A stretch of 64,000 nt of DNA from Sorghum bicolor (GCF_000003195.3 NC_012879.2:22478844-22542843), one strand, 5' to 3'; positions 21,201 through 33,098 are shown, counted from the first letter of the stretch. Notes: a model not told the origin generated them from the sequence alone. Numbers and translations are program-made.

Positions 21201-21849
21201 GTGTCGATGCCATAGGAGCCTTGCCTTTCAAATCAGCCACTTGAGGTGTTCCAGAAGTCTTCAACATCATCTCAGGGGGCATACCGTAACCCCACCAATT
21301 AGGAGGAACAGATCCCGACATTGCCAATGCCAATAGATCTGAGGCAAGCTTGATTTACTCATCCGATGTTGATGGATTGGTTGTCATCGACGTAGATTGC
21401 ACATTAGTGACCCCCAAGGTACTTGGAGGAGAAGTAACCTCTATACCTGCAGCGGCTGTAGCAGCCGATGGAGCTGTAACCACTGGTGATCCTGGCTGAT
21501 GATGGGCAGGGCCCACATAATTTGGTGGCAATTGTCCTTCTTTAAAAGTTCTAGCCACAACATTGAAAACCGTGTTGGACAACACACCAGCTTGATTAAT
21601 CAAGGCACGGTTGATAGCATTGTCAACCATGTCTTGAAGTTTACTAGGATTGGCTTCAAAAGTAATCTGCCGAGGTGCCGGCACTGCTTCCTTCTAGATC
21701 ACCTCGACGCTCCTGTTGATGCTGAAGGATTTCAAACATTGCTGCTTGTAGTCCTCCATAGCTTTTGCAATAGCTTGCTTCTGCTCATATCTAAGATTGG
21801 CTTCCGTCACGGGGATGACGTTTTCCAAGTCGAACTCGGTATTCGCCAT
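18235..21849 (-). pseudogene. gag: Tat gag-protease reading frame, interrupted by stops
   Basis: The frame begins at ATG 21849 ([13 protein letters not shown]) soon after the PBS. Regions in order: a Gln- and Pro-rich N-terminal part, a gag core (KVPDFTKFSGHDD, TWFISLPPNSMITWADLEKQF), a CKWH...C zinc-like motif near 19840, a charged Arg-rich stretch, then protease with IDGGAAINIMP and NLLLGRDWIH. Stops at 21694, 21355, 20770, 19789 and 19012 interrupt it. Two of these (19789, 19012) are intact CAR codons in the other Tat copy, so C to T decay explains them. The final TAA (18235-18237) overlaps an ATG that opens the RT frame. That overlap is conserved in the other copy, so it may be a genuine expression signal. 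Confidence 0.85.
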
Positions 21850-21870
21850 GTTGATCTTGATCTTGAATTG

Positions 21871-21888
21871 GTCCCACTGGGCGTGCCA
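21871..21888 (-). promoter_or_regulatory. Primer binding site of the Tat element
   Basis: Sense TGGCACGCCCAGTGGGAC, 7 bases from the LTR end. I cannot assign the primer tRNA with certainty. Confidence 0.75.
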
Positions 21889-21895
21889 AAAGATG

Positions 21896-22620
21896 TGTTG
21901 GTGAAAAACTGATCTGCAAACACAAAGGGCTAATACCCGATTTAAACGTTAAGGCGTGCCAGCCGATTAGACCTTTCAATCGACAAAGGTGGTAACTCGA
22001 CCACTTTGATCCCGACAACAGCGATGCGCCCGGATGTCACGGCCAAGAGGTGATCACGCGGAACTTGAGAACACGCCGAGCTTAAGTCGACGAATTCCTA
22101 AGAACTCGTAATAAAAAGAAAATATGACGAAGTCGTCGAAAAAGTAGATGCTGGAATATGAGTAAAAACTTGTGTTTGATTGATTGATTGATTCATTACA
22201 TTGCCCTAGGGTCTATATTTATACCCTGTCTGAAGAGCTACAACCAGACACGACTAGGACTCGAATTCCAAACTAAATGGAACCCGTACACAAAATGAAT
22301 TCTAATAACTAAGGAAAACATAAAACTACCCCCTTGTAACCGACCGGGGCATCGCCACAGATCAATCGACAATCTTCACGTTTTTCTTCAGAGTCATCGG
22401 CAGACCTCTTGTTGTGGCCATCGGCAAACACTAACACTGATCATCGGCACGAACACATCACCACCTCTGGACTTAGTCACATTCAATTGTCTCCTCATCG
22501 GCAAGCACCTTCATCGGCAACTTTCCTGCAGACTAGTTACCGTTACTTCATCTGCCAATCTACACTTTACTAATCCCCAGGTACGTGTCAAAAGAAACGT
22601 GTCCAAAAACGGTGTCAACA
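21896..22620 (-). repeat. 5' LTR of the Tat element
   Basis: 725 bp, TGTTGACACCG in sense to CACCAACA. It contains several copies of the hexamer GCCGAT/ATCGGC. It is nearly identical to 27202-27926 and more distantly related to the solo LTR at 58980-59692. Confidence 0.93.
22216..22223 (-). promoter_or_regulatory. TATA box, Tat LTR
   Basis: Sense TATAAATA inside GGGTATAAATATAG. Confidence 0.7.
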
Positions 22621-25403
22621 CAAAGGAACATAAACAGGGTGCAAACATGAGTATAAGCTTCTAATATTAAGAGGATCATGAAACAACAAGTAAGTGCATA
22701 CTTCTTCTCTGGTAGAGAGGCTAACTAGGCAAGCTACTCAACCTTAGGTATCCACACTTAGCAACTGGTGTCATGGACAGATTAGCTAGTCACAAGTTTC
22801 AGCTATAACTTAGGCATCATTTGGTCAAATTAAGCAAGTAAGCACTTTCTGGAAAGCTTAACAAATTGTCTACAATACACGTTAAGACATTCCAGAAAGA
22901 ATCCCAACGAAAATATACTAAAACAGGCAAAGTTTGCTGGCTGCTCTGGAAAATCCAGAGAACAAGCACTTCGCAGCAGCTTCTTGTAACAATCACAACT
23001 TTTAAACTACTCAGTCAAATGTCATGAAATTTGGATACAAGGTAGATAAGTAAATTAGCTACAAGTTTGTTATAGACAAGTTTTCCAGATAACTTTATCT
23101 TCAATCAGTTCTTAAACAATTGCTATTAGCTGCACAGAATGTGCTCTAGGAAAGACATAATTAGCAAAATAATATTTTAACACATACTAAGAATGTAACA
23201 TTGGTTCAAACCAAATGCACCATTAGATAGAACATGTCTAAGAAACACCAGAAAACATCATGGCAAGGTTTAAACTCATTTTTATCATCACCTTTTCTAT
23301 TTATTTAATTATTAAGATGATTTAATGAGCATGTACCACAAGTGCTCCAAAAATTCTACTAAAATTACAGCAAGCGACCTAAGCTACCAAAAGGTTACTG
23401 TAAAAGTTTCATGGCTGTTGCACATGCAGATTGTGAGATACAAAAGAGACAAACTAATAATGGCATTAAAGGCATAAAATGTAAAACCCTATCAAAAAGT
23501 GTCAAACAACAGATTTCAGATTTTTCTTATCTTTGTTTGCACATAATTACATCACTCAGCAAGTTTCACCATGAAATGAGTTATAATATATTTACTAAAA
23601 ATACCACAAGAAACTCCTATTTGAACAAGAAATAAATATAACTTCATCAACATTCATCCAAAAATCATGATAAATGTATCAGAGCCTACTCTTGTCCTAA
23701 GTAACAATATCCTAAATTTGCATGGCCATAAGACTCATAGATCTCAAGATATAATTACCTCCAATTTAACCAAGATTAAATCATATCTATTTATTTCTAC
23801 AAAAACATGGCATGTTTTATATTTTTAATAAAAACTAGACTAACACAAGAATCTAACAAAATTGGAATCACTTCCTTTGGATCTGTCTATCTCAAGTTAT
23901 GAATTTTACAAAAACAACACAGGATCTGCAAAATAGTGAACCAGAGGGGAGAGAGTGAGGGGCTGACAGGTGGGGCCTACTGACAGACGGGACCCACGCG
24001 ACAAAGAGACAGGAGCAGAGACGAGCTCGTCGCCGGCGAATCTTGACGATGGCGTGGTCTCCGGGGAAACCGAGGGCATCTACGTGTTCCTCACTTCAAG
24101 ACGAACTCGTTGACCTACTTTGCTCACGCTCTACTGGACTCTAGGGTGCTAGCCGTCGCGAATGGCGGAGCGGCGGCGCTGCGCGGCGTTACATCGGCGA
24201 ACCTAGACAACGACGACCCAGTAGAGGTTGTGGACGAGCAAGAGTGACGCAATGCAAAGCTATAGGAAGAAGAATCATGACCAGAGGTGAACCAGAGAGG
24301 TCTAGCCACGTCGCCGGTGATCTCTGCGAACTCCGGTGAGGTGGAGCTCGCGATGGAGTGGACAATGTGGCCCCACCAGTGCTCGGCTAAGGGAAAGAGA
24401 TGGACGTCGAGGTGGAGGACGTCACGGTGGAGCTCTGGATGGGCTGGCTTGGCCGAAGACGCGGTGGAGCGGCCGAGAAAGCTCGCCAAAGTGCGGCGGA
24501 GCTCGCCGAGAACGAAGGCAGAGGAAATGGAGCGCTCTGAGCGAGTGGAGGTCGCGTCTAAGGCGTCCAGGCGGTGCGTGGCGACTTGTGGGCGACGTCC
24601 GAGCTGACAGGAGGGGTCATCGACGGCGTACGGTCAACACCTAGCCGGACACGTGGCGGTGGACGGTGACTGTCCAAACTGAATCGGTTTCTGAATCGCC
24701 CGATCGCAGTGACTGAAACTCCAACTTCGTCAACGTTTTACTCGAGATTCACTCAGTGGTTTTGGCTTGGATTTGTTCCATTGGATAGAGCTACATGAGT
24801 TCTACAAGTTTGCTTAAAGGATCAAGGTCTAATTTGGCTTGGATTTTAAACTATGAAGCTCCCAAGTACCCTACCTCGAAACTGTGTCGACTCTGACTTT
24901 GGAAAATTTGGCTAAGTGTGGAAAAAGCCTTAATTTTTGCCTTGTGAGCAAATTTTGAATGTGTTCCAAGCATTTTCCTAAAAAGTCATCAACATAACAT
25001 TTGTAGCTTATGAAATTTACTACAACTTTGCTTTAGGTGTCATTTACATGCAAGGTTTCTAACACTGGTTTCATAAAAGGTCTTTGAAAAGAGGTTTAGG
25101 GGTCAACTAGGTCAACCTAGGGCTAACCATGACTTAGGGGTATTTTTGGGTGAATCCTCCAACACAAACTTTGTTCAAAATGATATTCTAAACATGATTA
25201 AAGTATTTTGGAAGACAATGTGCACTTACATGCATTGGTCACACATTACTATCACATATAGCAAGTCACATAGCTAGTCAATCACACATGGTATACATAA
25301 GATGACATGTGGTCATGATATGGTGCTTATGAATGAGCATGATGATGCTTATGTTGATGCAATGCTCATGGTTAACATGCAAGCTAACACTAGGAGTGTT
25401 ATA
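22621..25403 (-). repeat. Chromovirus 3' LTR, portion in duplicate 1
   Basis: It corresponds to 46966-49749 of the 5' LTR. It ends at the PPT with GTGTTATA, a decayed form of GTGTTACA. A GC-rich island (about 23940-24660) stands out from AT-rich surroundings and holds frames that I do not regard as genes. Confidence 0.9.
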
Positions 25404-25418
25404 GCCCTCCCCCCTTAC
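25404..25418 (-). promoter_or_regulatory. Polypurine tract, chromovirus duplicate 1
   Basis: Sense GTAAGGGGGGAGGGC directly before the LTR start. Confidence 0.85.
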
Positions 25419-27008
25419 AAAAATCTCGTCCCGAGATTTGAAAGACGTACCATTCTTCATAGAATGAGGGGTAAGTTACTTGTAAATAGTCTTCCCTTTC
25501 CCAAGTGGCATCTCTTTCACTTTGATGGTTCCATAAGACCCTAAAATGTTTAATCACTCTCCCTCGAGTAACCCTTTCCTTGACATCAAAAACATGCACA
25601 GGCTTCTCTTCATAGGATAGATCTGATTGTAATTGAAGACCTCTTGTTTCAACTCTTTCTTCGGGCACACGAAGGCACTTCTTGAGTTGGGACACATGGA
25701 ATACAGGGAAAATAGCTCTCATTTCCGGAGGTGGTTGTACCTTATAAGCCACTTTGCCACTTTTCTCAGTAATTTAGTAGGGACCCACATACCAAGGGGC
25801 GAGCTTCCTCTTTACGCCGAAGCGATTCACTCCCTTCATGGGTGATACCTTTAGGTACACAAAGTCACCTACTTCGAACTCGAGTGGTCTTCTTCTTCGG
25901 TCAGCATAGCTTTTCTGCCTAGCTTGGGCGGCTTCCATGTGTTTCCGGATAACAAGAACTTGCTTTTCGGCTTCTTTGACAAAGTCAATTCTGTAGTACC
26001 TCCTTTCACCAGGTTCGACCCAGTTTAGAGGAGTTCTACATTTGCGGCCATACAAAGCTTCGAAAGGAGCCATTTGAATACTCTCTTGATAGCTATTATT
26101 GTAGAAGAATTCAGCTAAGGGTAGCCACTTTTCCCATGCACCCTTGGAAGAGATGACACATGCCCTCAACATATCCTCCAAGATTTGATTCACGCGCTCA
26201 GTCTGACCAGAGGTTTGAGGATGGTAGGCTGAATTATGAACCAACTTTGTACCAAGGAGTGAATGCAAATGTTCCCAAAAGCGGGCAGTGAACTGAGGAC
26301 CTCAGTCAGAAATAATAGTGCGAGGCACTCCGTGCAATTTAACGATCTGAGAGAAGTACAACTCAGCATAGTCGGATGGTCGGTATGTAGAATGTACAGG
26401 AATGAAATGAGCTGACTTGGTCAAGCGATCAACAATCACCCATATGGAATTGTGCCCTTTTTGAGTAGAGGGAAGTCCAACAATGAAATCCATGCTGATT
26501 TGTTCCAACTTCCACAGCCCGTGCCGGATGCATCACAAAAGACATCAAACCACAGTACACCTTTCTCATCTACCCTGAAATGCTTGGTGTCTTGTTCTTT
26601 CATTTTTCTCTTGATATGGAAGATACCAGGGTCCGTCTTTTGGAGCTCTATAATTTGACTCTCTAACGAACAACTGACTACAATATTGTGCAGGACCACA
26701 GGATGCAATAAATTGAAACCTTCCTCTAGGAGGGGTCCAACATGTTGTTTTCGGCTAGGAGCATCGGCTACAACATTGGCCTTGCCGGGATGATAGTGCA
26801 CTTCAAGATTATAGTCCTTTATCAATTCCAACCATCTTCTTTGTCTCATGTTTAGCTCCGGCTGGGTGAAGATATATTTGAGACTCTTATGGTTAGTATA
26901 AATGTGACACAGATTACCCAACAGATAATGCCTCCAGAGTTTCAATGCATGCACAACTGCTGCCAACTCTAGATCATGAGTCGGGTAGTTAGCTTCGTGC
27001 TTCCTCAC
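25419..27008 (-). pseudogene. pol: Chromovirus pol 3' part, duplicate 1: RNase H, integrase, chromodomain
   Basis: In sense order: the C-terminal half of RNase H ([20 protein letters not shown]), a junction where the integrase zinc finger is missing, the integrase core ([32 protein letters not shown]) and a C-terminal chromodomain (RGRVIKHFRVLWNHQSERDA). The chromodomain and integrase style indicate the Tekay/Del group. Stops lie at 26301 (ISD then TGA then GPQFTA; CGA in the other copy near 39680) and about 25771. This copy has no element B insertion and therefore shows the empty target site around 26224-26228. Confidence 0.88.
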
Positions 27009-27161
27009 CTCGCCGCTTCTGTTGATGCTGAAGGATTTCAAACATTGCTGCTTGTAGTCCTCCATAGCTTTTGCAATAGCTTGCTTCTGCTCATCTCTGA
27101 GATTGGCTTCCGTCACGGGGATGACGTTTTCCAAGTCGAACTTGGTATTCGCCATGTTCAT
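26436..27161 (-). pseudogene. Chimeric frame: Tat gag N-terminus joined to chromovirus RNase H
   Basis: A 241-codon open frame created by the duplication junction. The first 50 or so residues are the Tat gag start ([13 protein letters not shown]). They are followed in frame by chromovirus RNase H from [14 protein letters not shown], then the rearranged pre-integrase region. It lies just downstream of a complete Tat LTR and PBS (27926-27177), so a promoter is present. There is no evidence that it is made or functional. Confidence 0.75.
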
Positions 27162-27176
27162 CTTGATCTTGAATTG

Positions 27177-27194
27177 GTCCCACCGGGCGTGCCA
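27177..27194 (-). promoter_or_regulatory. Tat primer binding site, duplicate copy
   Basis: Same as 21871-21888 with one substitution (CACCGGG for CACTGGG). Confidence 0.75.
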
Positions 27195-27201
27195 AAAGAT
27201 G

Positions 27202-27926
27202 TGTTGGTGAAAAACTGATCTGCAAACACAAAGGGCTAATACCCGATTTAAACGTTAAGGCGTGCCAGCCGATTAGACATTTCAATCGACAAAGGTGGTA
27301 ACTCGACCACTTTGGTCCCGACAACAGCGATGCGCCCGGATGTCACGGCCAAGAGGTGATCACGCGGAACTTGAGAACACACCGAGCTTAAGTCGACGAA
27401 TTCCTAAGAACTCGTAATAAAAAGAAAATATGACAAAGTCGTCGAAAAAGTAGATGCTGGAATATGAGTAAAAACTTGTGTTTGATTGATTGATTGATTC
27501 ATTACATTGCCCTAGGGTCTATATTTATACCCTGTCTGAAGAGCTACAACCAGACACGACTAGGACTCGAATTCCAAACTAAACGGAACCCGTACACAAA
27601 ACGAATTCTAATAACTAAGGAAAACATAAAACTACCCCCTTGTAACCGACCGGGGCATCGCCACAGATCAATCGACAATCTTCACGTTTTTCTTCAGAGT
27701 CATCGGCAGACCTCTTGTTGTGGCCATCGGCAAACACTAACACTGATCATCGGCACGAACACATCACCACCTCTGGACTTAGTCACATTCAATTGTCTCC
27801 TCATCGGCAAGCACCTTCATCGGCAACTTTCCTGCAGACTAGTTACCGTTACTTCATCTGCCAATCTACACTTTACTAATCCCCAGGTACGTGTCAAAAG
27901 AAACGTGTCCAAAAACGGTGTCAACA
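27202..27926 (-). repeat. Tat LTR, duplicate copy
   Basis: 725 bp, nearly identical to 21896-22620. It arose by the tandem duplication, not by a new insertion, because the flanks on the right match too. TATA at 27522-27529. Confidence 0.93.
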
Positions 27927-30709
27927 CAAAGGAACATAAACAGGGTGCAAACATGAGTATAAGCTTCTAATATTAAGAGGATCATGAAACAACAAGTAAG
28001 TGCATACTTCTTCTCTGGTAGAGAGGCTAACTAGGCAAGCTACTCAACCTTAGGTATCCACACTTAGCAACTGGTGTCATGGACAGATTAGCTAGTCACA
28101 AGTTTCAGCTATAACTTAGGCATCATTTGGTCAAATTAAGCAAGTAAGCACTTTCTGGAAAGCTTAACAAATTGTCTACAATACACGTTAAGACATTCCA
28201 GAAAGAATCCCAACGAAAATATACTAAAACAGGCAAAGTTTGCTGGCTGCTCTGGAAAATCCAGAGAACAAGCACTTCGCAGCAGCTTCTTGTAACAATC
28301 ACAACTTTTAAACTACTCAGTCAAATGTCATGAAATTTGGATACAAGGTAGATAAGTAAATTAGCTACAAGTTTGTTATAGACAAGTTTTCCAGATAACT
28401 TTATCTTCAATCAGTTCTTAAACAATTGCTATTAGCTGCACAGAATGTGCTCTAGGAAAGACATAATTAGCAAAATAATATTTTAACACATACTAAGAAT
28501 GTAACATTGGTTCAAACCAAATGCACCATTAGATAGAACATGTCTAAGAAACACCAGAAAACATCATGGCAAGGTTTAAACTCATTTTTATCATCACCTT
28601 TTCTATTTATTTAATTATTAAGATGATTTAATGAGCATGTACCACAAGTGCTCCAAAAATTCTACTAAAATTACAGCAAGCGACCTAAGCTACCAAAAGG
28701 TTACTGTAAAAGTTTCATGGCTGTTGCACATGCAGATTGTGAGATACAAAAGAGACAAACTAATAATGGCATTAAAGGCATAAAATGTAAAACCCTATCA
28801 AAAAGTGTCAAACAACAGATTTCAGATTTTTCTTATCTTTGTTTGCACATAATTACATCACTCAGCAAGTTTCACCATGAAATGAGTTATAATATATTTA
28901 CTAAAAATACCACAAGAAACTCCTATTTGAACAAGAAATAAATATAACTTCACCAACATTCATCCAAAAATCATGATAAATGTATCAGAGCCTACTCATG
29001 TCCTAAGTAACAATATCCTAAATTTGCATGGCCATAAGACTCATAGATCTCAAGATATAATTACCTCCTATTTAACCAAGATTAAATCATATCTATTTAT
29101 TTCTGCAAAAACATGGCATGTTTTATATTTTTAATAAAAACTAGACTAACACAAGAATCTAACAAAATTGGAATCACTTCCTTTGGATCTGTCTAGCTCA
29201 GGTTATGAATTTTACAAAAACAACATAGGATCTGCAAAACAGTGAACCAGAGGGGAGAGAGTGAGGGGCTGACAGGTGGGGCCTGCTGACAGACGGGACC
29301 CACGCAACAAAGAGACAGGAGCAGAGACGAGCTCGTCGCCGGCGAATCTTGACGATGGCATGGTCTCCGTGGAAACCGAGGGCATCTACGTGTTCCTCAC
29401 TTCAAGACGAACTCGTTGACCTACTTTGCTCACGCTCTACTGGACTCTAGGGTGCTCGCCGTCGCGAATGGCGGAGCGGCGGCGCTGCGCGGCGTTACAT
29501 CGGCGAACCTAGACAACGACGACCCAGTAGAGGTTGTGGACGAGCAAGAGTGACGCAAGGCGAAGCTATAGGAAGAAGAATCATGGCCAGAGGTGAACCA
29601 GAGAGGTCTAGCCACGTCGCCGGTGATCTCTGCGAACTCCGGCGAGGTGGAGCTCGCGATGGAGTGGACAATGTGGCCTCACCAGTGCTCGGCTAAGGGA
29701 CCGAGATGGACGTCGAGGTGGAGGACGTCACGGTGGATCTCTGGACGGGCTGGCTTGGCCGGAGACGCGGTGGAGCAGCCGGGAAAGCTCGCCAAAGTGC
29801 GGCGGAGCTCGCCGAGAACGAAGGCGGAGGAAATGGAGCGCTCTGAGCGAGTGGAGGTCGCGTCTAAGGCGTCCAGGCGGTACGTAGCGACTTGTGGGCG
29901 ACGTCCTAGCTGACAGGAGGGGTCATCGACGGCGTACGGTCAACACCTAGCCGGATACGTGGCGGTGGACGGTGACTGTCCAAACTGAATCGGTTTCTGA
30001 ATCGCCCGATCGCAGTGACTGAAACTCCAACTTCGTCAACGTTTTACTCGAGATTCACTCAGTAGTTTTGGCTTGGATTTGTTCCATTGGATAGAGCTAC
30101 ATGAGTTCTACAAGTTTGCTTAAAGGATCAAGGTCTAATTTGGCTTGGATTTTAAACTATGAAGCTCCCAAGTACCCTACCTCGAAACTGTGTTGACTCT
30201 CACTTAGGCAAATTTGGCTAAGTGTGGAAAAAGCCCTAATTTTTGCCTTGTGAGCAACATTTGAATGTGTTCCAAGCATTTTCCTAAAAAGTCATCAACA
30301 TAACTTTTGTAGCTTATGAAATTTACTACAACTTTGCTTTAGGTGTCATTTACATGCAAGGACTCTAACACTGGTTTCATAAAAGGTCTTTGAAAAGAGG
30401 TTTAGGGGTCGACTAGGTCAACCTAGGGCTAACCATGACTTAGGGGTATTTTTGGGTGAATCCTCCAACACAAACTTTGTTCAAAATGATATTCTAAACA
30501 TGATTAAAGTATTTTGGAAGACAATGTGCACTTGCATGCATTGGTCACACATTACTATCACATATAGCAAGTCACATAGCAAGTCAATCACACATGGTAT
30601 ACATAAGATGACATGTGGTCATGATTTTGTGCTTATGAATGAGCATGATGATGCTTATGTTGATGCAATGCTCATGGTTAACATGCAAGCTAACACTAGG
30701 AGTGTTACA
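27927..30709 (-). repeat. Chromovirus 3' LTR, portion in duplicate 2
   Basis: It ends with the intact AGTGTTACA before the PPT and matches 22621-25403 and 46966-49749. Confidence 0.9.
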
Positions 30710-30724
30710 GCCCTCCCCCCTTAC
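30710..30724 (-). promoter_or_regulatory. Polypurine tract, chromovirus duplicate 2
   Basis: Sense GTAAGGGGGGAGGGC against the LTR start. Confidence 0.85.
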
Positions 30725-31305
30725 AAAAATCTCGTCCGGAGATTTGAAAGGCGTACCATTTTTAATAGAATGAGGGGTAAGTTACTTGTAAATAGTCTTC
30801 CCTTTCCCAAGTGGCATCTCTTTCACTTTGACGGTTCCACAAGACCCTAAAATGTTTAATCACTCTCCCTCGAGTAACCCTTTCCTTCACATCAAAAACT
30901 TGCACAGGCTTCTCTTCATAGGATAGATCTGATTGTAATTGAAGACCTCCTGTTTCAACTCTTTCTTCGGGCACACGAAGGCACTTCTTGAGTTGGGACA
31001 CATGGAATACAGGGAAAATAGCTCTCATTTCCGGAGGTAGTTGTACCTTATAAGCCACTTTGCCACTTTTCTCAGTAATTTAGTAGGGCCCCACATACCA
31101 AGGGGCGAGCTTCCTCTTTACGCCGAAGCGATTCACTCCCTTCATGGGTGATACCTTTAGGTACACAAAGTCACCTACTTCGAACTCGAGTGGTCTTCTT
31201 CTTCGGTCAGCATAGCTTTTCTGCCTAGCTTGGGCGGCTTCCATGTGTTTCCGGATAACAAGAACTTGCTTTTCGGCTTCTTTGACAAAGTCAATTCTGT
31301 AGTAC
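30725..31305 (-). pseudogene. pol: Chromovirus integrase C-terminus and chromodomain, duplicate 2
   Basis: It carries the same GPY-type segment and chromodomain as duplicate 1, with small differences (RVLWNRQSERDA). The upstream portion is lost in the gap. A TAA around 31079 splits the frame before the chromodomain, as in duplicate 1, so that stop predates the duplication. Confidence 0.85.
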
Positions 31306-31735
31306 NNNNNNNNNNNNNNNNNNNNNNNNNNNNNNNNNNNNNNNNNNNNNNNNNNNNNNNNNNNNNNNNNNNNNNNNNNNNNNNNNNNNNNNNNNNNNNN
31401 NNNNNNNNNNNNNNNNNNNNNNNNNNNNNNNNNNNNNNNNNNNNNNNNNNNNNNNNNNNNNNNNNNNNNNNNNNNNNNNNNNNNNNNNNNNNNNNNNNNN
31501 NNNNNNNNNNNNNNNNNNNNNNNNNNNNNNNNNNNNNNNNNNNNNNNNNNNNNNNNNNNNNNNNNNNNNNNNNNNNNNNNNNNNNNNNNNNNNNNNNNNN
31601 NNNNNNNNNNNNNNNNNNNNNNNNNNNNNNNNNNNNNNNNNNNNNNNNNNNNNNNNNNNNNNNNNNNNNNNNNNNNNNNNNNNNNNNNNNNNNNNNNNNN
31701 NNNNNNNNNNNNNNNNNNNNNNNNNNNNNNNNNNN
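31306..31735. other. Assembly gap (430 N)
   Basis: The flanks predict the content: about 229 bp of integrase (as 26000-26228) followed by about 449 bp of B LTR (as 37942-38390). That totals about 678 bp, more than the stated gap. Confidence 0.95.
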
Positions 31736-32938
31736 AGGAGAGAGCCTGTCAGCCCTAATTCATTGTTCCATCAATGGAGAAGAAGCCTCTGATCAAGATT
31801 AGAGCCACCACATCAATTAGATATCTAGATTAGCATAGCTACATAGGATTAGAACTAGAAGGAGTCAATCTTCGATTGGTTTCCGGATCTGTCAAGAGGA
31901 TTCTTGGTAATTCTCTAATTGTCCTTCTAATTGCTTTCTAATTATCTTTGTTCTTCAATATTATGAATATGACTTTGTTCTACTTCTATATATTGCTTAT
32001 GACTTTGCTCTACTTGCTTATATTCAAGATTATATTGTTCTTAGTTTATCATAGTTATGTACTTGGCTTAGTTAGATTGGATCTATATACATGCTTAGGA
32101 TCGTATAGCGTTTATCCATCGGATCCATGGGTAAATGATAGATATTGTGTAGGCGTGGTGCTTATACCGTATTTATCTGCGATTGTACCCAATATGCCAG
32201 ATCGTGGGGTGGTTCGTGATAGTGACAGCTTCATTGATTCTTATATAGTCCCCCTCTCGTGTATTGGGCTGGCAGAGCAACATTATTACAGGGGAGTGAT
32301 TGCTATGTTTCTCATATTCCTTGCTAATATCACTATGCATGGGCGTAGTCTTGTCTCGCAATGATTGCTAAGTATGCTTGCACTAACTATGATATGCTAG
32401 ACTATATAGTTGAGAATAACTTAGGGAATATTCTTGTAGTTCGTTCTAATACCATGCTAATGACTTTCTAGAGTATCTAATTGAGGTGCTTATCATATTT
32501 ATTATGTGGCTAGATCAGATTAGTTATCCTTGTCACTATTATTATTTCATATATCTTTTATGTGACACTTATCCCTGTATGAAGAGTTAGATATAATGTT
32601 CTCAATTATACATGCAATGATAGATGCTCAATCTCATATTCTATTCTGTAATCATTAGTGATGATTGCTAATCCCTTCCCAGTGGTAAAAATATAAATAA
32701 CGATACCTGGAATACTTCCCGGTTAAAATGCTGCATCAGTATTAATCTGTGCGCTTGCAGATCCAATTCATTATTTATTTAGAAGAGCAATTGCATATTT
32801 CAATACCGCGTCTCTTATATCATGCTGGGGATGACAACTTGGCTTAAGTGGTGTGAGGGATAGGTTTGGCATTTTTGGCACCGTTGCTAGATTTAGAACT
32901 TAGTCTACTTTTAGTAATGATGTTAAGAATACCCAACA
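31736..32938 (+). repeat. 5' LTR of element B (start missing in gap)
   Basis: It matches 38391-39595 of the 3' LTR with few differences and ends CCCAACA. It contains a degenerate PBS-like TGGCACCGTTGC at 32876-32887 and the open frame 31948-32364. Confidence 0.93.
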
Positions 32939-32946
32939 AGCATTTT

Positions 32947-32964
32947 TGGCGCCGTTGCCGGGGA
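32947..32964 (+). promoter_or_regulatory. Primer binding site of element B (tRNA-Asp type)
   Basis: TGGCGCCGTTGCCGGGGA, 8 bases after the LTR. Confidence 0.93.
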
Positions 32965-33098
32965 AGGTTGATTACTAATCAGGAATGGAATAAAAGATTT
33001 TGAGTTATCATTCGCATCACTAATATGATTGAGCTTATCTATTCTCTCATACAGTTTTACCCCGATATTTTTCTATTTTATCTTATGCAGGGGAATGT

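Larger units (their letters stand above)
18195..22620 (-). mobile_element. Tat-lineage Ty3/Gypsy element, 5' half
   Basis: Minus-strand order: 5' LTR (22620-21896), PBS, gag, protease and the first codons of the RT frame. It stops at 18195 where the 3' LTR of element A begins, so the remaining pol should lie left of the window beyond A. It was inserted into the chromovirus 3' LTR: the right flank CAAAG corresponds to 46966-46970 in the uninterrupted LTR. Similarity to the decayed copy at 52534-60087 identifies the lineage. Confidence 0.88.
21701..27008. repeat. Tandem duplication, first unit
   Basis: This unit is repeated with an offset of about 5306 bp from 27009 to at least 31305. It runs from the Tat gag start through the Tat LTR, chromovirus 3' LTR, PPT, chromodomain, integrase and part of RNase H. 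The junction near 27006-27008 has a TCA microhomology. The copies differ by scattered substitutions, so this is not simply one read assembled twice. Confidence 0.9.
27009..31305. repeat. Tandem duplication, second unit (runs into assembly gap)
   Basis: Same content and order as 21701-25999, interrupted by the gap. In the genome it should continue as the original chromovirus integrase, whose remainder reappears at 39596 after element B. Confidence 0.9.

Noticed and set aside
22176..22196. GATT repeats as part of a regulatory array
   Set aside because: A short simple repeat (about four units) within the Tat LTR, with no other support.
24124..24607. Overlapping long frames in the GC-rich island of the chromovirus LTR
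   Set aside because: Open frames on both strands are expected in GC-rich sequence. There are no recognisable domains, and the frames differ in length between copies.
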